DNA from: Shimia thalassica
GTDB taxonomy: Bacteria > Pseudomonadota > Alphaproteobacteria > Rhodobacterales > Rhodobacteraceae
Assembly (NCBI RefSeq): GCF_001458215.1
Contig: NZ_CYTW01000005.1
Location: 184,049 to 248,048 of the forward strand
DNA length: 64,000 nt
Direction of reading: 5' to 3'
Made by a program: the position numbers and the translations under genes. Each line of letters starts with the position of its first letter. The first letter of the stretch is position 1. The notes under the pieces are model-generated. The model was not told where the DNA came from. It worked only from the letters and a program-made list of their open reading frames with translations, and ran no database searches. Below, piece by piece: positions 1 through 7,388 of the stretch.

Positions 1-1
1 G

Positions 2-682
2 GAAAACGGCGAGCTGTGGCATATTCTGGCCGTGGGGCTGCCCGCTGATTTTGCGCCGTCCAATTCTCCGGCCTTCGTGCCGGTCGACGATCAGGAAACC
101 GGCCCCGAGATCGCGGCCCGCGCCCGCGATGCAGGCGCCTTTATCACGGTTGCGCACCCGCACTGGTCCGGTATGACGCTGGCAGATGCCCGATCCATCA
201 CAGCGGCCCATGCGGTTGAGATTTACAACCACGGTAGCGAGATGGGATGCGATCGCGGCGGGGGCGCGCATGTGCTTGACCTCTTGTTGTCCGAAGGGCG
301 CGATCTGACGTTGATCGCCACCGACGACGCCCATTTCACGGAACCTGACCATTTTGGCGGCTGGGTGATGGTCAAAGCCCCGGAAAATGATCCCGACGCT
401 TTGCTTGATGCGTTGAAAAACGGGGCATTCTACAGCACCCAAGGGCCGGAACTGCGCAATCTTACGGTGGATAAAAAAGCAGTGCATGTTGACTGCACCT
501 CGGCGGTGTCGGTCATTGTGCAAGGTCACGGAAGTGGCGCCCGTGCCGTGCATGGGCATTCGATGACTCGGGCCTCTGTGCCATTGGACCGGTTCTACAA
601 TTCGCCCTGGTTGCGGGTGACTGTGCTGGATGCGTCGGGAAAACGCGCATGGAGCAATCCGTTCCCCAACCCGTCTTTCTGA
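2..682 (+). CDS. PHP-domain metal-dependent hydrolase, C-terminal part
   Basis: The reading frame is already open at the first base of the window, so the true start lies upstream. Before the first possible start codon (GTG at 32) the frame reads ENGELWHILAV, which looks like authentic protein. PHP-type metal-ligand motifs are visible: VAHPHW and, further on, ATDDAHF. These suggest a polymerase-and-histidinol-phosphatase fold hydrolase acting on a phosphoester or similar substrate, which cannot be named. The last 60 residues form a beta-rich tail. The gene converges with the GntR regulator that follows. The family call is fairly secure; the function is not. Confidence 0.75.
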   Translation, partial: ENGELWHILAVGLPADFAPSNSPAFVPVDDQETGPEIAARARDAGAFITVAHPHWSGMTLADARSITAAHAVEIYNHGSEMGCDRGGGAHVLDLLLSEGRDLTLIATDDAHFTEPDHFGGWVMVKAPENDPDALLDALKNGAFYSTQGPELRNLTVDKKAVHVDCTSAVSVIVQGHGSGARAVHGHSMTRASVPLDRFYNSPWLRVTVLDASGKRAWSNPFPNPSF

Positions 683-711
683 TCGGAACATGACGGTGAT
701 CAAGGTGAGGC

Positions 712-1401
712 TCAGCCGTGCTCGGCCTCACTTTGAGACAGCAGGTGTTCTGCAATGTGGGTCGCATCATCCAGATGGCGCGCAATGGCGTCTCGGGCCG
801 CTTCGGCATCGCCCGAGACGATGGCATCACAAATGGCCTGCATGTGCACGGGGCCGGGCTGGGCGCGGTCATTGGTGGACAGGGTCATCATGCGCAGCCG
901 GCTGATGCGGCCGTTCAGGCGCTGCACGACTTCCCAGGCAATGGAATGTCCGGCACCTTCAAAGATGACCTGATAAAACTCGGATGTGGCCGAAAACAAG
1001 GCCCCCGGGGCGTCGGTCGCAAGCGTGCCTTTCAGGTTCTGCAATGCGGCCTGCAACCGGTCTTTTAAGTCGGGCGTCATGTTGCGCGCGCAGGTCATCG
1101 CTGCCGCGGTTTCAAGCATGCGTCGAATGTCATAAATCTGGCGGGCATCGTCCCAGCTCATCTGCGCGACAATCGGGCCTTTGCCGGGCAGGATATCCAC
1201 CAAACCCTCTGCTTCCAGATACCGGATGGTTTCGCGCACGACGGTGCGGCTCACCCCGAGCTGGTCGCACAAGGGGCGTTCAACCAGACGTTCGCCGGGC
1301 TTGAAATGTCCGGCAATAATCGCCTCGCGCATTTGATCCTGCACGATATCCCGCAAGGTTTGTGGCGGCTTTTGGATTCTATTCAGACCAGATGTGTTCA
1401 T
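712..1401 (-). CDS. GntR-family transcriptional regulator, FCD (FadR) subfamily
   Basis: This 229-residue protein has an N-terminal winged helix-turn-helix (about residues 10-75, with LGVSRTVVRETIRYLEAEGLV) and a C-terminal all-helical FCD ligand-binding domain (about 85-215). The frame opens further upstream, but the ATG at 1401 is preceded by GGAAGAG at proper spacing and begins MNTSGLNRIQ, so this start is chosen. The gene is divergent from the DUF1185-hydrolase-monooxygenase operon. A near-perfect palindrome of FadR-type appearance lies in the shared intergenic region. It is most likely the local regulator of that operon, responding to a carboxylate-type ligand; the ligand is unknown. Confidence 0.9.
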   Translation of the reverse strand: MNTSGLNRIQKPPQTLRDIVQDQMREAIIAGHFKPGERLVERPLCDQLGVSRTVVRETIRYLEAEGLVDILPGKGPIVAQMSWDDARQIYDIRRMLETAAAMTCARNMTPDLKDRLQAALQNLKGTLATDAPGALFSATSEFYQVIFEGAGHSIAWEVVQRLNGRISRLRMMTLSTNDRAQPGPVHMQAICDAIVSGDAEAARDAIARHLDDATHIAEHLLSQSEAEHG

Positions 1402-1454
1402 AACTCTTCCGATAACAGCCCACCCGGTTTCGAACAAGCGTGATTGACATTCCG

Positions 1455-1474
1455 TATTATGGTATACCATATTA
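1455..1474. promoter_or_regulatory. GntR/FCD operator palindrome overlapping a promoter
   Basis: The core TATGGTATACCATA (1458-1471) is a perfect 14-base palindrome. The symmetry extends to 20 bases with one mismatched pair, and the core fits the TGGTnnnACCA style of FadR-type sites. A possible -35 TTGACA (1444-1449) and a -10-like CATATT (1468-1473, 18-base spacing) face the DUF1185 gene, so the palindrome sits in the spacer and over the -10. A bound regulator would block transcription of the operon. Confidence 0.75.
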
Positions 1475-1510
1475 TATTCAATTGGAATCACAACTCAGAC
1501 AGGTGCCGCA

Positions 1511-2113
1511 ATGCCCGCCGAAATTCGCAAAACTCTGTTGCATATCGAAGAAACACTTATCGAAGGCGGCAAGGTCGCGCCGGTGCCTCTCAAAATGATT
1601 GCAGCGGTGGCCGTGATCAAAAACCCTTGGGCGGGGCAGGGCTTTGTCGAAGACCTGAAGCCCGCCATTCATGACTGCGCCCCCGGTCTGGGCGAGATGC
1701 TGACGGGTATGATCCTTGACGCCGCCGGTGGCGGTGATGCGGTCGAAGGGTATGGAAAGTCGGGCATCGTGGGTGTCAACGGCGAGGTCGAGCACGCATC
1801 GGCCCTGATCCACACGCTGCGGTTTGGCAATCACTACCGCGAGGCCGTGGGCGCAAAATCCTATCTGGCCTTTACCAACACGCGCGGGCCGGCCAATGCG
1901 CCGCTTCAAATTCCACTCATGGACAAAAACGACGGTGGGCGCCGCAGCCACTATTTGACAATCCAGTTGTCAGTTGCTGATGCTCCGGGTCCGGACGAGA
2001 TCGTCATTGCACTGGGCGCGTCAATTGGCGGGCGACCTCATCACCGGATTGGTGATCGCTATCAGGACCTCAAGGAGTTGGGCCATGACGTCGACAACCC
2101 TGCAGCTGTCTGA
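1511..2113 (+). CDS. Amino acid synthesis family protein (DUF1185, PF06684)
   Basis: This 200-residue soluble protein matches the DUF1185/AA_synth family throughout. The signature stretches include KMIAAVAVIKNPWAG, the LDAAGGGDAVEGYGKSGIVG region and HALRFGNH-like HTLRFGNHYR. Structures of this family show a variant of the Bacillus chorismate mutase fold, and its biochemical function is not established. It is the first gene of an operon that continues with an alpha/beta hydrolase, flavin reductase and luciferase-like monooxygenase. The next gene starts 29 bases inside this one, which suggests translational coupling. In this context I infer a ring- or enamine-processing role comparable to RutC, which shares the chorismate-mutase-like topology. 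That is a hypothesis only. Confidence 0.88.
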   Translation: MPAEIRKTLLHIEETLIEGGKVAPVPLKMIAAVAVIKNPWAGQGFVEDLKPAIHDCAPGLGEMLTGMILDAAGGGDAVEGYGKSGIVGVNGEVEHASALIHTLRFGNHYREAVGAKSYLAFTNTRGPANAPLQIPLMDKNDGGRRSHYLTIQLSVADAPGPDEIVIALGASIGGRPHHRIGDRYQDLKELGHDVDNPAAV

Positions 2114-2897
2114 CCCCTACGGTCAAGTCACTTATCGTGACGTTGGGCAGGGCGATCCGCTGGTGCTTATCCATGGCGTCGGGATGCAATCCGCCGCGTG
2201 GGATCCTCAGATTGCGGCATTGTCGGCACAGTGTCGCGTGATCGCCTTGGACATGCCCGGCCACGGGCAAAGCGCGCCCTTGTCCGGAACGCCGGCCTTG
2301 CCGGATTATGTGAATTGGTTGCATGCTGTCTTGTCGGCGTTGGAATTGCGATCAGTCTCTCTTGCGGGGCATTCGATGGGGGCGTTGATCGCGGGTGGAT
2401 ACACCGTGACCCATCCGGAAAATGTCGCGCGTGTTGCGCTTTTGAATGGTGTGTTTCGCCGCAGTTCCGCCGCCCGAGAGGCGGTTGTGGCACGTGCCGA
2501 AGATATCCGAAACGGGCGGTTTGATCTGGAAACGCCGTTGAAACGCTGGTTTGGCACATCTGAGACAGACAAGGCCGCCAGCAATCTGGTTTCGGGCTGG
2601 CTGTCGTCGGTCGACCTCAAGGGATATGGCGACGCCTATGCCGCCTTTGCCGAAGGGGATGCAACCTATGCCGACGGGTTTCGCGATATCGCTTGTCCCT
2701 TGCTGGCTCTGACGGGGGGCGAAGATCCGAATTCTACACCTGACATGGCAAAAGCCATGGCAAGTGACGCGCCTGTGGGCCACGCTTTGATCATTGAGGG
2801 GGCGCGTCACATGGTGAACATGACGGCCCCTGGACAGGTCAACGTCGCATTGGCGCATTGGCTGGCATCTCCGGTGGAAGAAAGGAAAATGGCATGA
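2085..2897 (+). CDS. Alpha/beta-fold hydrolase (RutD-like)
   Basis: A 270-residue alpha/beta hydrolase. An oxyanion-hole motif LIHGVG is near residue 28, the nucleophile elbow GHSMG places the catalytic Ser at 97, and the acid is likely Asp214 (GGEDP) with His242 (GARHM). The open frame extends upstream, but ATG 2085 has an ideal AAGGAG at 2072-2077 and begins MTSTTLQLSDPYG, so the gene overlaps the end of the DUF1185 gene by 29 bases. It overlaps the next gene by ATGA. Its place beside a flavin reductase and flavin monooxygenase suggests it hydrolyses the oxygenated product, as RutD does in pyrimidine breakdown. The substrate is unknown. Confidence 0.9.
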   Translation: MTSTTLQLSDPYGQVTYRDVGQGDPLVLIHGVGMQSAAWDPQIAALSAQCRVIALDMPGHGQSAPLSGTPALPDYVNWLHAVLSALELRSVSLAGHSMGALIAGGYTVTHPENVARVALLNGVFRRSSAAREAVVARAEDIRNGRFDLETPLKRWFGTSETDKAASNLVSGWLSSVDLKGYGDAYAAFAEGDATYADGFRDIACPLLALTGGEDPNSTPDMAKAMASDAPVGHALIIEGARHMVNMTAPGQVNVALAHWLASPVEERKMA

Positions 2898-3814
2898 CCG
2901 ACATTGATCCGCGCGCGCTGCGCAACGCCTTTGGGTCTTTCATGACCGGCGTCACGGTTGTGACCGCCCACGATACAAAAGGGGTGCCCATCGGGTTCAC
3001 GGCCAATTCCTTTACGTCGGTATCGCTGGACCCGCCTTTGGTTCTGGTCTGCATCGCCACGAGTTCTGGCAACTATGACGCGTTTTCTGCGGCTTCCGGA
3101 TTTGCGGTCAACATCCTGTCCGAAAGTCAAAAAGACGTCTCCAATACCTTTGCCCGACCTGTTGACGACAGGTTCGCCGCCGTGGATTGGAAGGCAGGCC
3201 CACATGGCGCGCCGGTGTTCCAAGGTGTCTCGGCGTGGTTTGACTGTTCGATGTTCAAACAGGTCGACGCAGGTGACCACCTGATCATGATTGGCAAGGT
3301 CGAGGCCTTTGAACACAACGCCCATCCGGGTCTTGGATATGCGAGCGGAGCTTACGTGACCCCCGCAGCCGAGGCCGAGGCACTGAGCAATGCAGCCAAC
3401 CTGACGGTCTCAGCATTGATCGAGCAGGACGGGAAAATCCTTCTGGTGGATGACGGGCAGGGGCAGTTGACCTTGCCAGACATCAAAGTTGGTAAAAAGG
3501 GGGCGTCCGTGGCCCTGTCCCGCTTGATCGAGACCAGCGGTGTCTTGGCCGAGCCCGGGTTTATCTATTCTGTTTATGAAGATGAAGCGCGCGAAAATCA
3601 GCACATCTCGTTTCATTGCCTGTCGCATGGTGGCACGCCTGCAAGCGGCGCTTTCACCGAATTGACAACGTCAACCTTGATGGACGTTGCCGATCCGGCG
3701 ATGCGCATCATGCTTGAACGCTTTGCAGCGGAAAGCCGTATGGGCAATTTCGGGGTATACTTTGGTAATCAGATCAGCGGCAAAGTCCGTCCGATCGCGT
3801 CCGGGAGCACGTAA
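2894..3814 (+). CDS. Flavin reductase with C-terminal NUDIX-like domain
   Basis: A 306-residue protein in two parts. Residues 1-165 are a flavin reductase of the RutF/HpaC class (FGSFMTGVTVVTAHD, then GFTANSFTSVSLDPPLVLVC), which would supply reduced FMN or FAD to the monooxygenase encoded next. Residues about 175-306 resemble a NUDIX fold (SALIEQDGKILLVDD, then LPDIKVGKKGASVALSRLI), but the catalytic Gx5Ex7REUxEExGU box is not present, so this half is probably a sensing or binding module. The start is ATG 2894, overlapping the hydrolase stop by ATGA, with AAAGGA upstream. The pairing with an LLM-type oxygenase is typical of two-component systems. Confidence 0.87.
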   Translation: MTDIDPRALRNAFGSFMTGVTVVTAHDTKGVPIGFTANSFTSVSLDPPLVLVCIATSSGNYDAFSAASGFAVNILSESQKDVSNTFARPVDDRFAAVDWKAGPHGAPVFQGVSAWFDCSMFKQVDAGDHLIMIGKVEAFEHNAHPGLGYASGAYVTPAAEAEALSNAANLTVSALIEQDGKILLVDDGQGQLTLPDIKVGKKGASVALSRLIETSGVLAEPGFIYSVYEDEARENQHISFHCLSHGGTPASGAFTELTTSTLMDVADPAMRIMLERFAAESRMGNFGVYFGNQISGKVRPIASGST

Positions 3815-3818
3815 AACC

Positions 3819-4856
3819 ATGAAATTCTCTTTGTTTGCTCACATGGAGCGAATTTCGCCCGAAGAAGATCAAAAGCAGCTCTATGAAGAGTTCGTCGCGC
3901 TGTGCAAAATCGCCGATGAAGGGGGCATGCATGCCGTTTGGACCGGCGAGCATCATGGCATGAACTTCACCATCGCGCCGAACCCTTTTCTGAACCTCGT
4001 TGATCTGGCGCGCCATACCAAGAACGTGCGCCTTGGAACGGGCACGGTGATCGCACCGTTCTGGCATCCGATCCGGTTGGCGGGCGAGGCGGCCATGACC
4101 GATATCATCACGGACGGGCGGTTGGATCTTGGCGTCGCGCGTGGCGCCTATTCGTTCGAGTATGAGCGCTTGCAACCGGGCATGGACGCATGGGAAGCCG
4201 GCCTGCGCATGCGAGAGGTGATCCCTGCGGTAAAACAGCTTTGGGCGGGCAACTATACCCACGACGGAGAGTATTGGGCCTTTCCCGAAACGACGTCCTC
4301 GCCACAGCCCGTGCAGAAAGACGGTCCCCCCATCTGGGTTGCCGCACGTGATCCGAACAGTCACGAATTTGCGGTTTCAAACGGGTGCAACGTTCAGGTT
4401 ACACCGCTTTGGCAGGGGGACGGCGAAATTGCCGATCTGATGACCAAGTTCAACGCCGCCTGTGCCAAGTTCCCCGAACAGCCGCGCCCCAAGATTATGT
4501 TGCTGTTGCACACCTATGTTGCCGACGGTCCTGAGGATGTGAAACGTGGCGCAGAAGAGCTGAACCGGTTTTACAACTATTTCGGTGCCTGGTTTATGAA
4601 CAAACGCGACATCGATCAGGGCTTGATCGCGCCCTTGTCTGATGAAGAGATTGCAGCGCATCCGTTCTATAGCCCCGAAGCAATGGAGCGGGATCTGGTC
4701 ATCGGGGAAGCGGACGCCGTGATCGAACGTCTCAAAGGGTACGAGGCGTTGGGGTATGACGAATATTCCTTCTGGATCGATTCAAGTATGAGCTTCGAGC
4801 GTAAGAAAGCCTCGCTTGAGCGGTTCATCCGTGATGTGATGCCAGCGTTTCAATAA
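3819..4856 (+). CDS. LLM-class flavin-dependent monooxygenase (luciferase-like)
   Basis: A 345-residue luciferase-like TIM-barrel oxygenase. Typical segments are MHAVWTGEHHGMNF, RLGTGTVIAPFWHPIRLAGE and LDLGVARGAY, where Gly and Arg shape the flavin phosphate site. The start ATG 3819 follows GGGAG and lies 4 bases after the flavin reductase stop; the frame upstream of it is a shadow of that gene. Together with the reductase it should form a two-component FMN-dependent monooxygenase. RutA-type ring cleavage or a Baeyer-Villiger type reaction are both possible. The aldehyde dehydrogenase 9 bases downstream suggests an aldehyde intermediate. Confidence 0.9.
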   Translation: MKFSLFAHMERISPEEDQKQLYEEFVALCKIADEGGMHAVWTGEHHGMNFTIAPNPFLNLVDLARHTKNVRLGTGTVIAPFWHPIRLAGEAAMTDIITDGRLDLGVARGAYSFEYERLQPGMDAWEAGLRMREVIPAVKQLWAGNYTHDGEYWAFPETTSSPQPVQKDGPPIWVAARDPNSHEFAVSNGCNVQVTPLWQGDGEIADLMTKFNAACAKFPEQPRPKIMLLLHTYVADGPEDVKRGAEELNRFYNYFGAWFMNKRDIDQGLIAPLSDEEIAAHPFYSPEAMERDLVIGEADAVIERLKGYEALGYDEYSFWIDSSMSFERKKASLERFIRDVMPAFQ

Positions 4857-4865
4857 GGACAGACC

Positions 4866-6332
4866 ATGCAGCAGTTTCAACAGTATATCGACGGTGCATT
4901 CGAAGACGGATCTGCCCGGTTTGAAAGCCTTGATCCGGCAAATGGACGGCCATGGGCGTTGATGCCCGAGGCACGTGCCGATGACGTCAATCGAGCTGTC
5001 GAAGCCGCTGAACGGGCCTTTTTCAACCCCGAATGGGCAAATATGACTGCGACCCAGCGCGGCAAGCTGTTGATCCGCCTGTCAGAACTGGTCGCAGAAG
5101 CGGCACCGCGCCTGGCCGAGCTTGAAACCCGCGACACCGGCAAGATCATCCGAGAAACAAGCGCCCAGATCGCCTATGTGGCCGAATATTATCGCTATTA
5201 CGCAGGGCTGGCGGACAAAATTCAGGGCGCGCACCTGCCGATCGACAAACCGGACATGGATGTGTGGTTGCGCCGCGAGCCCGTCGGTGTGGTGGCCGCT
5301 GTTGTGCCGTGGAATTCACAGTTGTTTCTGTCCGCAGTCAAGATTGGTCCGGCCCTTGCCGCAGGATGCACCGTGGTGTTGAAAGCTTCCGAAGAAGGCC
5401 CGGCGCCAATGCTGGAATTCGCGAAGATTTTTGATCAGGCCGGTTTTCCCAAAGGTGTTTTGAACATCGTCACCGGGTTTGGGCCCGACTGCGGATCTGT
5501 GCTGACCAGCCATCCCAAGATTGCCCATGTTGCGTTTACGGGCGGGCCGGCAACCGCACGCCACATCGTGCGGAACTCTGCGGAAAATCTGGCGTCGACG
5601 TCTTTGGAACTTGGCGGGAAATCGCCCTTTATCGTGTTTGAAGACGCCGATATCGAAAGCGCCGTCAATGCACAGGTTTCTGGCATTTTTGCTGCGACGG
5701 GGCAAAGTTGCGTTGCGGGATCGCGGTTGGTGGTCCAGCGTTCCATCAAGGATGAATTCCTGTCGCGCCTGAAAGAAAAGGCCGAAAACGTTGTCATCGG
5801 TGCCCCCGATGACATGGCGACCGAGGTCGGTCCGCTGTGCACCGAGAAACAGCGGGAACATGCGCTTGATCTGATTTCGCGCTCAACCCACATGGGTGCA
5901 ACGCTTGTCACTGGCGGCGCGGATTGTGAGGGCGAAGGGTTTTACTTCCCGCCAACGATCCTTGATTGCACGGCGGTGCCTGATGCGCCCTGTGTCACAA
6001 CCGAGTTTTTCGGCCCCGTTCTTTCGGTGCTGGATTTCGAGGACGAGGCCGAAGCCATCGAGATCGCCAATACGACACAATTCGGGTTGGCTTCGGGCAT
6101 CTTTACACGTGACCTGACACGGGCACACCGGATGATCCGCGCGATCCGCGCCGGTATCGTCTGGGTCAATACCTACCGCGCGGTGAGCCCGATCGCCCCG
6201 TTTGGCGGGCATGGCTTGTCCGGGTATGGACGCGAAGGGGGCATCGATGCTGCGCTGGAATACACCAAGATCAAATCGGTCTGGTTGCGCACAAGTGACG
6301 ACCCCATTCCGGACCCGTTTGTCATGCGTTAA
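4866..6332 (+). CDS. NAD(P)+-dependent aldehyde dehydrogenase
   Basis: A full-length 488-residue ALDH. The general base is Glu248 in LELGGKSPF and the nucleophile is Cys282 in GQSCVAGSR. The cofactor region VPWNSQLFLSAVKIGPALAAG and the C-terminal PFGGHGLSGYGREGG are normal for the betaine/aminoaldehyde or hydroxymuconic-semialdehyde branch. It starts with ATG after AAGGAC, 9 bases behind the monooxygenase gene, and is the last gene of the operon. It likely oxidises the aldehyde released by the upstream steps to a carboxylate. Its stop overlaps the stop of the convergent LysR gene by four bases. Confidence 0.95.
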   Translation: MQQFQQYIDGAFEDGSARFESLDPANGRPWALMPEARADDVNRAVEAAERAFFNPEWANMTATQRGKLLIRLSELVAEAAPRLAELETRDTGKIIRETSAQIAYVAEYYRYYAGLADKIQGAHLPIDKPDMDVWLRREPVGVVAAVVPWNSQLFLSAVKIGPALAAGCTVVLKASEEGPAPMLEFAKIFDQAGFPKGVLNIVTGFGPDCGSVLTSHPKIAHVAFTGGPATARHIVRNSAENLASTSLELGGKSPFIVFEDADIESAVNAQVSGIFAATGQSCVAGSRLVVQRSIKDEFLSRLKEKAENVVIGAPDDMATEVGPLCTEKQREHALDLISRSTHMGATLVTGGADCEGEGFYFPPTILDCTAVPDAPCVTTEFFGPVLSVLDFEDEAEAIEIANTTQFGLASGIFTRDLTRAHRMIRAIRAGIVWVNTYRAVSPIAPFGGHGLSGYGREGGIDAALEYTKIKSVWLRTSDDPIPDPFVMR

Positions 6333-7294
6333 CTGCCCAAACGGGTGGTGCTATCAAAACGGTCAAGACCGTGAGGAATGGCATCAAGCTGTTTGAAACG
6401 CGCGACCATCCAGTCTTTGAAAAGGGTGTGATGGGCGCGCAATATCCGGTTCTTGGGGGACAGCAGGAACACGTTTTGTGGGGTGCGCACCACCGTGTTG
6501 GCGACGATTTGCAGCCGACCCTCGCCCAAATAGCCCCCAACCAGATGTTGCCATCCCAAAGTGACGCCCTGACCAACCAAGGCCGCATGGATCGCGGAAT
6601 GGTGATCCGAAAAGACCATATCATTCTGGTCACGCAAATAGGGCGTTCCCGTCGCGGCGAACCATTCTTTCCAGCCCATGCGTGACCGGTGTGTCTCGGT
6701 CGCGTGCAGCAAATGGGACTGCTGCAAGGTGTCCAGTTTCAGGCACTCTGGATGGGCTTTGATATATTCGGGCGAGGCCAGCGCATAAAGCCGTTCTCGG
6801 GCAAGATCCCAGCAGTGTGCCTCTTTCCACGCGCCCATTCCGATCCGGGTTGTAAAGTCGCAAGCCGCAAATGCGTCTTGATCCAGATCGCCATGGTTTT
6901 CGGTAATGTTGAACAGGACACTGGGGTTTTGCTCTTTGAAGCTGGCGATATTGGGCACCAGCCACATGGAAACAAAGCTTGATGAGACGTTGACGCGGAT
7001 TTCTTCTGCGTCACTGGCGGATTTGATGGCTGTGGCGGCGTCGCTAACCCGATCCAGAGCGTTGCGGACCTCGTCAACAAACGCTCTGCCTTCAAGAGTG
7101 AGTGACAGGCCGCGGTGGCGCCGGATGAACAACTGTGTTCCCAGATTTTCTTCTGTCGCCCGAATGGATTTGCTGACAGCGGGTTGTGAAATTCCCAACT
7201 CTAACGCCGCCTTGGTCAGGTTGAGATGCCGCGCAACGGCATCCACCACATAAAGGCTGTTCAAAGAGGGCAGAATCCGGCGCAGTGTTCTCAT
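6329..7294 (-). CDS. LysR-family transcriptional regulator
   Basis: A 321-residue LysR protein of the GcvA/AmpR-like type. The N-terminal helix-turn-helix is at residues 15-65 (HLNLTKAALELGISQPAVSKSIRATEENLG) and the periplasmic-binding-like effector domain runs from about 95 to 305. It is divergent from the GcvT/FAD demethylase operon and convergent with the aldehyde dehydrogenase. An LTTR box overlaps its own start codon. It is most plausibly the activator of the demethylase/methyltransferase operon at 7.4-13.7 kb. The effector would then be a methylated amine or its product, which is inference. Confidence 0.93.
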   Translation of the reverse strand: MRTLRRILPSLNSLYVVDAVARHLNLTKAALELGISQPAVSKSIRATEENLGTQLFIRRHRGLSLTLEGRAFVDEVRNALDRVSDAATAIKSASDAEEIRVNVSSSFVSMWLVPNIASFKEQNPSVLFNITENHGDLDQDAFAACDFTTRIGMGAWKEAHCWDLARERLYALASPEYIKAHPECLKLDTLQQSHLLHATETHRSRMGWKEWFAATGTPYLRDQNDMVFSDHHSAIHAALVGQGVTLGWQHLVGGYLGEGRLQIVANTVVRTPQNVFLLSPKNRILRAHHTLFKDWMVARFKQLDAIPHGLDRFDSTTRLGS

Positions 7295-7307
7295 AACCTG
7301 AAGTTAT
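7293..7307. promoter_or_regulatory. LysR-type (LTTR) box
   Basis: ATAAC-CTGAA-GTTAT is a perfect inverted repeat with a 5-base centre and meets the T-N11-A rule (T7294 to A7306). It overlaps the first bases of the LysR coding sequence and lies about 80 bases upstream of the divergent demethylase start. That is a suitable place for autorepression and for activation of the divergent operon. Confidence 0.6.
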
Positions 7308-7388
7308 ATTAGTGTGGCATTTTTTTGAAGAGCAAACTCTCGATTGTCTCGCCTAAGCTACTCTAAATTTCGCTCAGGGAGTCGCAAG

